DNA of 64,000 nt from Treponema sp. (GTDB lineage Bacteria; Spirochaetota; Spirochaetia; Treponematales; Treponemataceae), in assembly GCA_024693715.1 (NCBI GenBank), contig JAILKS010000072.1:1-64000 (forward strand), written 5' to 3'. Shown here in pieces: positions 55,647 to 63,443 of this stretch. A model generated the notes under the pieces. It was not told the origin of the DNA. It searched no databases and saw only the letters and a program-made list of their open reading frames with translations. A program made the translations under genes and the position numbers. How positions within the stretch are numbered: the stretch's first letter is position 1; every line of letters starts with the position of its first letter.

Positions 55647-57005
55647 CTAAAGACGATTGATGAGATTTATATAGAATTCTACTGTTTTTAATAAAATATC
55701 GCAATTGATTTTTTCATCAACTCCGTGAATCATTGCACGGTCCTGCTTTGACATATACATTCCGCTGAATCTGTAAACCTTATCGGTAATTTTGCAGTAA
55801 TTACGGGCATCGCTGCATGCCATCATTAAATAAGAACTTACGAGGACTTTTGGCCATGTTTGTTTTATTACATCTTTGAGTAACTTCCATTGTTCGCATT
55901 CTGTATCAGACACAGAAGAAGGATTATTGTTACTTACAACGTTGACTTTTACCGAGGCTTTCTTTTTTGCAACTTTCGATGCTATTTTTTCAATCCGTTT
56001 TTTTGATTCTGCAACAGTATCTTTTCCTAAAAGACGAAGATTTATACCGACAACGGCTTCGGAAGGAAGAACATTGTAGTTTTTACTGCCTGAAAATCTT
56101 GTTACTGCCCAGGTCGTGTGTAAAAGAGAATATAAATCACCTCGGATTATAATTGATATGAGCTTTACCAGAGGTTTTGTAAGCCATAAATTCGAAAAAA
56201 TGAATTTAAGAGCTTTGTTTGAATTGTTTTTTCCCATTACCTTGAGCATTTGGGTAACAGGTGGCGTAAACTGTGCCTTATGTTTTTCTTTTTCGAGCTT
56301 TGTTACGATTTTACTTGCTATTCCTACCGAAGAATGCTTTGGAGGTGCCGAAGCGTGACCAGGTTTGCCTGTTATAATCAAATCTAAATATGAAGAGCCC
56401 TTTTCGGAAGTTCCAATCATTGCACATCTTTCTTTAACACCGGGAAAAGATTTATCAACAATTGCACCGCCTTCATCAAGTACAAAATCTACCTTTATCT
56501 TTTTTTTCTGAAACCATTCGACTATTTGCGGGCATGTAGATCCGTTTATTTCTTCTTCACCGCTGAAGCAAAGATATAAATCATTTTCGGGCATCCAGCC
56601 ATTTTTTAAATTCATTTCTACCGCTTCAAGACAGGCACATAAAGTTCCTTTTGTATCCATTGTTCCGCGGCCACGGATTTTGTTTGCATAAACATCACCT
56701 GAAAAAGGTTTAAATGACCATTCATTTTCATCTGCCGGAACAACATCATAATGTGCCATAAGTACAACTGCATGCTGAGGATTTTTTGCAGTACCGGCAA
56801 TTTTATGAACAAGACCTGTTTTTCCAACTTTATAGAATTTGCATTCCGAATAAATTTTAGGAAATTGTTTTTTTAAAAGCTCTGTAAATTTTTCAAATTC
56901 CTTCCAGTCAGTTTTTGCAGGATTAATGTTTGAAACTGTTTTACATTGAATCATTTTGCAAAGATCAGAAATGATTTTTTGCTTTTCCTTATCTGTGAAG
57001 TTCAT
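55647..57005 (-). CDS. M20 family metallopeptidase
   Basis: The 452-residue cytoplasmic enzyme has the two-zinc M20 motifs: VVLMAHYDVVPADE, GRGTMDTKGTLCACLEA, LCFSGEEEINGST and the lid domain (SSYLDLIITGKPGHASAPP), with ACSDARNY and MIHGVDEKIN at the end. Family members are dipeptidases, aminoacylases and carboxypeptidases. It lies 10 bases upstream of the serpin gene and abuts the membrane-protein genes, so it may act on peptides carried by that putative transporter. Confidence 0.9.
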   Translation of the reverse strand: MNFTDKEKQKIISDLCKMIQCKTVSNINPAKTDWKEFEKFTELLKKQFPKIYSECKFYKVGKTGLVHKIAGTAKNPQHAVVLMAHYDVVPADENEWSFKPFSGDVYANKIRGRGTMDTKGTLCACLEAVEMNLKNGWMPENDLYLCFSGEEEINGSTCPQIVEWFQKKKIKVDFVLDEGGAIVDKSFPGVKERCAMIGTSEKGSSYLDLIITGKPGHASAPPKHSSVGIASKIVTKLEKEKHKAQFTPPVTQMLKVMGKNNSNKALKFIFSNLWLTKPLVKLISIIIRGDLYSLLHTTWAVTRFSGSKNYNVLPSEAVVGINLRLLGKDTVAESKKRIEKIASKVAKKKASVKVNVVSNNNPSSVSDTECEQWKLLKDVIKQTWPKVLVSSYLMMACSDARNYCKITDKVYRFSGMYMSKQDRAMIHGVDEKINCDILLKTVEFYINLINRL

Positions 57006-57668
57006 CTATTTTAACCAGCCTTTTTTATACATAATTCTTGCCGCCCCCAGAGAGATAAGAATGCCCGCTGGAACTAAAATTCCTACAGAGCTTGCGAGAG
57101 ACGGGATGCAGATAAAAAGAATAATCATAAATAAAACAGGTACAATAGATACCTTCCAGTTTTTGCTGATATAAACAAAGCCTAAAGCTCCAAAAAGGGA
57201 TGGTAAAATATTGTCAAAAGCTGGTTTTAATTTTTCTGATGATAAGAACGGCTGTAAAGGAGCAAAACAGAAAATTCCTACGGCAATTACAATTGTTGTT
57301 ATTATGGAAGCAGTCGCTATCGCTATTGTAGAGATGATTTCTCCTTCTTCAGTATTTGCTTTTATTCCGGCGCTTTCCATTGCATTTAAAGCGGCAGGAA
57401 CCTTCAGGGCTGTAACATTGCCTGTAACAAAGCTTAAATATGTTCCGGATGTACCGAGCATTGGAGTAAAGGTGATGATTTCAATAACACCAACAGTCCA
57501 GTAAATTGGAGCAACTCCAATAAGTCCTTTTAATACAGCGCTTATAGAAGGCCATGCATTGTAATAAATGCAGATTGCAACAGGAACAAAAAGAATTACA
57601 CAAAGTGCACTCCAAATCCAGATTTGTCCTTTTTTATGTGAATCAGATATAAATTCTTCGTAAGTCAT
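57006..57668 (-). CDS. Polytopic membrane protein, probable transporter subunit
   Basis: The 220-residue protein has about five to six hydrophobic helices, with VIEIITFTPMLGTSGTYLSFVTGNVTALKVP as the most conserved-looking part. I do not have a family name for it. Its stop is immediately followed by the M20 start with no gap, and the DUF5058-like gene lies 15 bases upstream, suggesting that the two membrane proteins form a complex that imports a substrate for the peptidase. Inference only. Confidence 0.65.
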   Translation of the reverse strand: MTYEEFISDSHKKGQIWIWSALCVILFVPVAICIYYNAWPSISAVLKGLIGVAPIYWTVGVIEIITFTPMLGTSGTYLSFVTGNVTALKVPAALNAMESAGIKANTEEGEIISTIAIATASIITTIVIAVGIFCFAPLQPFLSSEKLKPAFDNILPSLFGALGFVYISKNWKVSIVPVLFMIILFICIPSLASSVGILVPAGILISLGAARIMYKKGWLK

Positions 57669-57683
57669 AAAACACTTCCTTTT

Positions 57684-58415
57684 TTAAATACCAAATAATG
57701 GTGCGATAAGAACCGCAAAAATCATTGAAAATATCATGGAAAATGGCATTGCAAAATTTTCAAGCCAAGTTATTTTTGCTTTTTTTATAAGAAGACCACA
57801 GATTCCCATTAATAAAGCGGAAAAAAATAGAACACAGACAGGAAGAAGACCTTTTAAACCTTCGCGAAGATGACTGAAAACCATCCCGCTGAAGGCAGAA
57901 ATCATTCCCATAAAAAGCGATGTCATGAAAATTTGTCCCCAGCTGGAATCTTTTGACTGGATTTTTATTACTCCTTTTTGAATCTTTTTGATAAGAATAG
58001 GAGTAAGTAAAATGCTCGGTAAAATTCCAAGAGTCATTACCCATGCAATTGCTGAATATGTTTTTGGATCTGTTATCATTTCTGAAAGAGAAATGTTCAT
58101 TGCTTTTGCTGTTGAGGTTGCGGCAGGAAGTTCATAAGTTATTGCACCAATTACGCTTAAACGAATCCATGGAAGAGGAAGACCAAGGAATTGAGATAAG
58201 GTTATGACTCCCAAAAGAATGGAAAAAGCCGGAGCAATTGTGAAGATTGCAGTTGAAGTTATAGTTTTCCATACAACATTTTTGCTGATGTTAATGGCTT
58301 TTGCTCTTCGTATAGCTCTGATTAAAAAATAAAAGGATTGTGCCAGAATGAACAGGATGACGAATCCTGCGACCAGATATAAAAATGTACTGTTTGTAAA
58401 AAAATCTTTTTTCAT
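57684..58415 (-). CDS. DUF5058-like membrane protein, probable transporter subunit
   Basis: The 243-residue protein has about seven helices and resembles DUF5058 proteins (FTIAPAFSILLGVITLSQFLGLPLPW, YELPAATSTAKAMN). It opens an operon with a second membrane protein, an M20 peptidase and the serpin. On the minus strand a TATACT hexamer lies 7 bases before the ATG, another possible leaderless start. The tandem repeat array begins about 70 bases upstream. Confidence 0.7.
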   Translation of the reverse strand: MKKDFFTNSTFLYLVAGFVILFILAQSFYFLIRAIRRAKAINISKNVVWKTITSTAIFTIAPAFSILLGVITLSQFLGLPLPWIRLSVIGAITYELPAATSTAKAMNISLSEMITDPKTYSAIAWVMTLGILPSILLTPILIKKIQKGVIKIQSKDSSWGQIFMTSLFMGMISAFSGMVFSHLREGLKGLLPVCVLFFSALLMGICGLLIKKAKITWLENFAMPFSMIFSMIFAVLIAPLFGI

Positions 58416-58487
58416 AGGGAATAGTATAATGCAATTTAAAAAAAAAGAACATTAAATTTTATAAAAGTTATAAAAAAATACTTGTGT

Positions 58488-58875
58488 TTGAAAAAATACT
58501 TTCGGTTGAAATTGCCTGTGGAAATCTCGTGAAGACTGCGTCTTCAAGGCTTTCCTAGTCAATTTCAACCTACGTATTTTTTCAAATATTGTTTTCTTGA
58601 ATATAATTATTAATGTTCATTTTTTGAAATTTTGAGAAAGGGAACTTTCGGCTGAAATTGCCTATGGAAATCTGGTGAAGGCTGCGTCTTCAAGGCTTTC
58701 CTAGTCAATTTCAACCTACGTATTTTTTCAATCATTGTCTTTTTGAACAAAATTATTAATGTTCATTTTTTGAAGTTTTGAGAAAGGGAACTTTCGGCTG
58801 AAACTGCCTGTGGAAATCTTGTTAAGACTGCGTCTTCAAGGGTTTCCTAGTCAGTTTCAACCTACGTATTTTTTC
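58488..58875. repeat. Tandem 146-bp repeats with covarying stem (2.6 copies)
   Basis: The unit starts at 58498, 58644 and 58790, exactly 146 bases apart; the third copy is cut after 86 bases. Each 86-base core begins with GG(T/C)TGAAATTG and ends with CAATTTCAACC, which pair over 11 bp. In copy 3 the T-A pair is replaced by C-G (58804/58854), a compensatory change. A second hairpin, GAAGAC-TGC-GTCTTC, sits inside. In copy 1 an outer 12-bp arm (TTGAAAAAATAC at 58488-58499 with GTATTTTTTCAA at 58574-58585) extends the fold. The pattern fits a duplicated structured RNA or palindromic mobile element; the family is unknown to me. Confidence 0.85.
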
Positions 58876-58913
58876 TAATAAGGTTTTTAATAAAATAGTT
58901 AAATATAAAAAAA

Positions 58914-58946
58914 AATGCTGAATCTAAAAAAATCAGATTCAGCATT
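58914..58946 (-). terminator. Rho-independent terminator of the lipoprotein gene
   Basis: AATGCTGAATCT (58914-58925) and AGATTCAGCATT (58935-58946) form a perfect 12-bp stem with a 9-base loop. On the minus strand a T-run follows. It is 18 bases past the stop of the minus-strand gene. Confidence 0.92.
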
Positions 58947-58964
58947 CTATTTGGCTATAAAAAT

Positions 58965-59429
58965 TTATTTCATGAATACATAGAATGAATTTGTTGTTTG
59001 ACCATTCTTAAAGATTTCTACTGCATATAAATAATGACTGTATGAAGAAGAAAACATATAACTGACAACCTCATTTGTATATTCAGATTCATCATCTGAT
59101 AAAGCACGAATTTTTGTTTTCAATTCACTTCTTGTATAATATGAAGAATTTAAACTTTCGTTTGCAGAAAGTTTTGCTTTAAGACTAGAGAATTCACCGC
59201 TTTCAAGGTCTTCACTAAAATAGTAAGCTCCTGTGTCAGGATCTAGGCTTCTTTCTGCATTATAAATAGAATTATTGATTTGTGACTCTGTTAAAGTGCC
59301 TTCATAAACCAGTACTTTTCCATCCTTACTGATGCCGTTGCCATACCATTCTCCATCAGCAAGAATAATACAACTGCTGAACAGTGTTGTTAAGATAAAA
59401 ACTGAAAGTAATGTAAATATTTTTTTCAT
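58965..59429 (-). CDS. Hypothetical lipoprotein
   Basis: The 154-residue protein has a lipoprotein signal (LFSSC lipobox, Cys20). The mature part has EWYGNGISKDGKVLVYEGTL near the start and an acidic helical region (RALSDDESEYTNEVVSYMF). I do not recognise a family. It has a GGAG site before the ATG and its own strong terminator, so it is a single-gene unit. Confidence 0.7.
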   Translation of the reverse strand: MKKIFTLLSVFILTTLFSSCIILADGEWYGNGISKDGKVLVYEGTLTESQINNSIYNAERSLDPDTGAYYFSEDLESGEFSSLKAKLSANESLNSSYYTRSELKTKIRALSDDESEYTNEVVSYMFSSSYSHYLYAVEIFKNGQTTNSFYVFMK

Positions 59430-59569
59430 AGCATACTCCTTAAAAAAAGCATTTTTGGTTTTCTAACTAACTAGATTTATTATATATCAAAGAATTAAAA
59501 AAGTCATTTAAGAAAATTCTTACTTTTTTCTTAGGAAATGATTATAATTATTAAAAGGATTTTTTGAAA

Positions 59570-60025
59570 ATGACAACACAGCAGGCAAAAGAAAAAGCGT
59601 CGGAAAATTTTAAAAAAGGATTTAATTGTACTCAATCAGTTGTTTCTGTTTTTGCAGAGGAATTAGGATATGATGAACAGACCTTGTTAAAAATCTGTCA
59701 GCCTTTTGGCGGAGGGATTTGTCGTACTCGTGAAATCTGCGGGACTGTAAGCGGCATGCTTTTTTGTCTTGGAATGAAGCTTGGTGATTCTTCCGGTGAT
59801 AAAACAAAAAAGGATGAAATATATAAACAGGGGCAGAAGCTTATAAATCGCTTTAAAGAAATCAATGGTTCGTATATATGCCGAGAGCTTTTAGGTATAA
59901 CAGATAAAAAAATTACGTTTGTTTCTGAAGAACGTACAACTGAATATTATCAGAAGCGTCCGTGTGCAAATTTATGTGGAATTGCCGCTCAAATTTTTGC
60001 TGAATGGCTTGAAGAAAACAGTTAG
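59570..60025 (+). CDS. C_GCAxxG_C_C family redox or metal-binding protein
   Basis: The 151-residue protein has the conserved cysteine pattern of this family: FNCTQSV, CQPFGGGICRTREICGTVSG and RPCANLCGIAAQIFAEWL. The many cysteines suggest a metal or electron-transfer site; no activity is established. ATG at 59570 is chosen over the in-frame TTG at 59564 because the AAAGGA site is 10 bases before the ATG but only 4 before the TTG. A TATAAT element lies upstream. Confidence 0.85.
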   Translation: MTTQQAKEKASENFKKGFNCTQSVVSVFAEELGYDEQTLLKICQPFGGGICRTREICGTVSGMLFCLGMKLGDSSGDKTKKDEIYKQGQKLINRFKEINGSYICRELLGITDKKITFVSEERTTEYYQKRPCANLCGIAAQIFAEWLEENS

Positions 60026-60028
60026 AAA

Positions 60029-60208
60029 TCATTCTTCGATTTTATCAAAATCATCTTGTTTTTCCAGAAGCATTTCGGCATCATCATGTCCCTGGCGAAC
60101 TTTGTTGTCTTTGAATTTTGAGGAAGCTGTTTTTTTCAGGTTTTTCTGCAGTTGATCCGGAGTCAGCGAAGTAATTCTTTTTATTGCGTAATATTGTTTA
60201 TCATCCAT
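60029..60208 (-). CDS. Small 59-residue hypothetical protein
   Basis: On the minus strand an ATG at 60208 with a GAGG ribosome-binding site 7 bases upstream opens a frame of 59 codons. The product starts MDDKQYYAIKRITSLTPDQL, has a basic middle (KNLKKTASSKFKDNKVRQG) and an acidic tail (QDDFDKIEE). It is charged, has no membrane segment and probably folds as helices. It converges with the cysteine-rich gene, 3 bases from its stop. No family recognised. Confidence 0.6.
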   Translation of the reverse strand: MDDKQYYAIKRITSLTPDQLQKNLKKTASSKFKDNKVRQGHDDAEMLLEKQDDFDKIEE

Positions 60209-60291
60209 CGTATAACCTCAATAAAAGCTTGTTTAATTATAGCTTGTTTTGTGATAAAATTAAATCATTCTAATAAAAGCGTGGATTTTAA

Positions 60292-60774
60292 ATGAAAAAA
60301 ACAAATGCGATGCGGATTTTAGACGGATTAAAAATTCCTTATGATACTGCGGAATATAAAGATGATGGTGAGCATGAACTTGCAAAAGGAGCTGCTGTTT
60401 TGATGGCTCAAAAACTTGGTGTTCCTGTAGAAACTGTTTTTAAAACCATAGTTATGCGTACTGATTCAAAGGAAATTTGTGTTTTTTGTCAGTGTGCTTC
60501 AGATGAAATAAATTTAAAAAAAGCACGACAAATCGCCGGTTGTAAAGAAATAAATCCTGTCCGTCCGGAAGAATTACTTGCTCTTACCGGATATATTCGT
60601 GGAGGCTGTACACCGATTGGTATGAAAAAGAAATTCCGTACTTTTATTGACGAGCAGATAAATCTTCATGAAAAGGTTTGCATCAGTGGTGGTCAGCGTG
60701 GAGTACAGATTAAAATCGCTCCCGCAGATTTGATTAAAGTTACACAAGCAGTTGTCTGTGATTTAGTTTTGTAG
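60292..60774 (+). CDS. ybaK: Cys-tRNA(Pro)/Cys-tRNA(Cys) deacylase, YbaK/EbsC type
   Basis: The 160-residue protein is a trans-editing enzyme that clears mischarged tRNA. It shows the YbaK fold with YKDDGEHELAKGAAV near the start, KTIVMRTDSKEICVFCQ, the catalytic-Lys region INLKKARQIAG, GYIRGGCTPIGMKKKF and ISGGQRGVQIKIAPADLI. Length is typical. A TGA-TAAAAT extended -10 lies about 40 bases upstream, and a GTGGA site precedes the ATG. Confidence 0.92.
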   Translation: MKKTNAMRILDGLKIPYDTAEYKDDGEHELAKGAAVLMAQKLGVPVETVFKTIVMRTDSKEICVFCQCASDEINLKKARQIAGCKEINPVRPEELLALTGYIRGGCTPIGMKKKFRTFIDEQINLHEKVCISGGQRGVQIKIAPADLIKVTQAVVCDLVL

Positions 60775-60782
60775 ATTCTGGA

Positions 60783-62018
60783 TTATACTGTTTTTCCATC
60801 CCATTCTTTTGAATGTTCTCTTTCAAATTTTATGGCAGCATCAAAATCCACCTGTGGAGAACAGTTTTCTTCTATATTTAATGCGACAGTATGAAGTCGT
60901 TTTATGCATTCAGATTTATCCTTGTAGCCGAGTTTTGATTTTTCGATGCTGTCTCGCAATATTCGGATAGATTCATCGTATATCTTTAATGGGACGGGGA
61001 AAGGATGACTGTCTTTTCCGCCGTGAGCAAAGCTGAATCGGGCTGGATCTGTAAATCGGCTTGGTGTTCCATATATTATTTCGCTTACAAGAGAAAGTGA
61101 TTGAAGTGTTCTAGGTCCCAGTCCCGGTGTTAATAAAAGTTCATCAAAATTTTTTGGCTGATTATTATATGCAGTTGCAAGTACGCCGCCAAGTCGTTTA
61201 AGGTCAACATCCTGTGCCTGAACATCATGATGAGCCGGCATGATTATCGAGCGACCGCCTGTCTGAATTTGAGGAAATAATTCACCCTGTACAATAAGCA
61301 TTTGATTTGCCGGTTTTGAAATTTGTGTGATTTCTTTTAGAATCCGCTCGGGATTTTCGAGGCTCATTTCCAGAATCGTATCTCTGGCAGTTCGTGCTTT
61401 TGAATCTGTAAGATTAAGAATTTTTCCGCGATTATCACCGACTACACCAGTATGCGGTTCTTCTACAAAGGAACGAAGATTTGCCGAACACCAGTGATAA
61501 CGTCGTGCTTTTTTTTCAGAAGTATTCATTCCCTGTTGAACGACAGTCCAGCTTCCATCCTTCGTTATGATAAAATTGTGCTGATAAAGCTGAAATCCGT
61601 CTTGAACAGCATTGTTGTCTACTTTTGCAACAAGTTTACTGTTACGAACAAGTTCATCTCCGTTTAATCCTTCCTGTTCAGATATTTTTAAAAGCTCATC
61701 CGGTGTCTGTCGGGAATATTTTCCTCGTCCACCGCACACATATATTCCAAGCTCTTTTGCACGTGGATTTAATCCTCGTTTAAGTGCATACATTACGCTT
61801 GTTGTAATTCCTGAGCTATGCCAGTCCATCCCCATAACAGCACCAAAGGATTGAAACCACAAAGGATCGCTTAAACGGACAAGAAGCTCATCGGTTCCAA
61901 AATTCTCAATAATGGATTCAGAAATCAGGGTACCTAAAACCATCATCCTGTCGGCTAACCATTTTGGAACAGTTCCTGTATGAAGAGGTAAATCTGCATG
62001 TCCGTTTTGCCGAATCAT
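60783..62018 (-). CDS. DUF763 family protein
   Basis: The 411-residue protein matches DUF763 along its length: GHADLPLHTGTVPKWLADRM at the start, GMDWHSSGITTSVMYALKRG, a middle with the helix-hairpin-helix-like LLTPGLGPRTLQSLSLVSEI, and the Pro-rich FSFAHGGKDSHPFPVPLKIYD. The HhH suggests nucleic-acid contact; no function is established. Its start overlaps the stop of the PH-domain gene by 4 bases, so they are coupled. Confidence 0.9.
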   Translation of the reverse strand: MIRQNGHADLPLHTGTVPKWLADRMMVLGTLISESIIENFGTDELLVRLSDPLWFQSFGAVMGMDWHSSGITTSVMYALKRGLNPRAKELGIYVCGGRGKYSRQTPDELLKISEQEGLNGDELVRNSKLVAKVDNNAVQDGFQLYQHNFIITKDGSWTVVQQGMNTSEKKARRYHWCSANLRSFVEEPHTGVVGDNRGKILNLTDSKARTARDTILEMSLENPERILKEITQISKPANQMLIVQGELFPQIQTGGRSIIMPAHHDVQAQDVDLKRLGGVLATAYNNQPKNFDELLLTPGLGPRTLQSLSLVSEIIYGTPSRFTDPARFSFAHGGKDSHPFPVPLKIYDESIRILRDSIEKSKLGYKDKSECIKRLHTVALNIEENCSPQVDFDAAIKFEREHSKEWDGKTV

Positions 62019-62398
62019 TTTAAAACAAAGGTTGAAATGATTTTACCGATTCTGCAAATATCTACGTTTCCCTTAAATTCAAATTTTGCAGTAAAACCAT
62101 TTGCATATTGAATGAATAATTCGCTGTCAGGGAATATTTCAAGAAAACCTTGTGTCTGAATTTCAAAAAATTGAATTGTAGAATACGGTAAAGGTGCAAA
62201 AGATTTTCTCTTTCCGGTGATGCCTTGTACATCAATTGAAATAATTCTTTTATTTGTGAAAACAACCTGATCTCTGAAGGTCATAAATGCATCTAGGATT
62301 TCTTCACCGTCAATTAAGAAAGATGATACTTCGTTTCTTACTTGAGAAACATCGATCTGTTTTAAATTAAAAACAGAATCTTTATTAAAATTTATCAT
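62015..62398 (-). CDS. Bacterial PH-domain protein
   Basis: The 127-residue protein resembles a single bacterial pleckstrin-homology domain: FRDQVVFTNKRIISIDVQGI and RKSFAPLPYSTIQFFEIQTQG are the typical strands, followed by FKGNVDICRIGKIISTFVL as the closing helix. Such domains oligomerise or bind proteins; the role is unknown. It is upstream of and coupled to DUF763. Confidence 0.82.
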   Translation of the reverse strand: MINFNKDSVFNLKQIDVSQVRNEVSSFLIDGEEILDAFMTFRDQVVFTNKRIISIDVQGITGKRKSFAPLPYSTIQFFEIQTQGFLEIFPDSELFIQYANGFTAKFEFKGNVDICRIGKIISTFVLK

Positions 62399-62545
62399 AA
62401 ATAATCCTTATAAAGAGATTTCTTTTAAATTCAGTGTATGTCTATATATGATGTTATGTCAATAAAAAATTTAAAAGATAGTTATCGTTATAAAGAATAA
62501 GTGATATACTTTTCATATAGATAAATTTATTTATGGAGAAAACTT

Positions 62546-63256
62546 ATGAAAAGAAGAATTTTTGTTTTTGCGTTATCATTTTTTTGTTTAGTTTCCGTAA
62601 TTGCCCAGCAAAAGCAGTCAGATAAAAAAATTGAATCTGTATCATATCAATGGATTTTCCGTGCGTTTATTGATGATGATTTTGGTAAAACTTATGATGT
62701 TTATCTTTATGAATCTGTGAATGATGAAGAGCATTATCTTTTTTCTTTACCGAAATATTGTGGTCCATGGGTTGATGAAGCTTCAAAGTTCAAGAAAAAA
62801 GGAGCGTCTACTGTTTCGACTTTTTCTTCCTGGTATGCAGGCGGCGGAGTCGGTGGTGTTTTGTTATATGTAAACGGGAAATTTGAGGTTTATAAGTCTT
62901 ATCTTGAAGAAGATGAGAATGGTTCTTATTTTGTAGAAAAAGAGCCGGCATTTGTTATAGAAATTGGTAAAACTTCAAAATTTGTTCAGAAGGATGCTTT
63001 ATTTGCTGATGTTCCGGAATTTAAACGAACCTTGAAGGTTGAAAAACGTCATGTTTATGGAGAAGATGTTTTTTATTTACAAAGCATGCTTTTTCACTTT
63101 TTTAATCAGAAGATAGATATAGACGGTTATTTTGGAAAACAAACAGAAGCAGCAGTAAAGGAAGCACAGAAAAAGCTTGGATTATCACAAACAGGAATTG
63201 TAACAGAAAGTGTCTGGGAAGCTTTCGAAGAATGTTCTTCTGAGTATGATTATTAG
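62546..63256 (+). CDS. Secreted protein with C-terminal peptidoglycan-binding domain
   Basis: The 236-residue protein has a signal peptide (about 1-20, cleavage near VIAQQ), a central domain of unknown type (SYQWIFRAFIDDDFGKTYDVY, YAGGGVGGVLLYVNG) and a C-terminal peptidoglycan-binding type 1 domain (GEDVFYLQSMLFHFF, IDGYFGKQTEAAVKEAQKKL). It probably sits in the periplasm on the cell wall. A GGAG site precedes the ATG. Confidence 0.85.
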   Translation: MKRRIFVFALSFFCLVSVIAQQKQSDKKIESVSYQWIFRAFIDDDFGKTYDVYLYESVNDEEHYLFSLPKYCGPWVDEASKFKKKGASTVSTFSSWYAGGGVGGVLLYVNGKFEVYKSYLEEDENGSYFVEKEPAFVIEIGKTSKFVQKDALFADVPEFKRTLKVEKRHVYGEDVFYLQSMLFHFFNQKIDIDGYFGKQTEAAVKEAQKKLGLSQTGIVTESVWEAFEECSSEYDY

Positions 63257-63288
63257 AATCATAAAAATCAAATAATAGTCTACTTTAC

Positions 63289-63343
63289 GTAGAATTCTAC
63301 TTAAAAGGCATCCAAATTCTACTCATTTTAATAAAATTCTACT
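63289..63343. repeat. Phased AATTCTACT direct repeats ahead of the XRE-FliM gene
   Basis: The 9-mer AATTCTACT occurs at 63293-63301, 63315-63323 and 63335-63343, spaced 22 and 20 bases, about two helical turns. The first lies within the perfect palindrome GTAGAATTCTAC (63289-63300), and an inverted partial copy (GTAGAATT) lies near 63385. This looks like a cooperative operator for the regulator encoded next, 101 bases downstream. Confidence 0.6.
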
Positions 63344-63443
63344 AAAAACCACGTTGTGTCGGGTGACTTTGAGGGTTTTTGAGGGTAGAATTATCATGTA
63401 AAAGGGATTGCGCAGCCCCAAAATCAAAAAACGGAGGTTTCGT

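Larger units (their letters stand above)
58416..58964. other. 549-base gene-free region holding the 146-bp repeat array
   Basis: No credible ORF is seen on either strand. It contains the DUF5058 operon promoter on the left, a tandem array of structured repeats (58488-58875), and the terminator of the lipoprotein gene on the right (58914-58946). Confidence 0.8.

Noticed and set aside
58488..58875. CRISPR array
   Set aside because: The unit is 146 bases with the between-core spacers also repeated, only three copies exist, and no cas genes are near.
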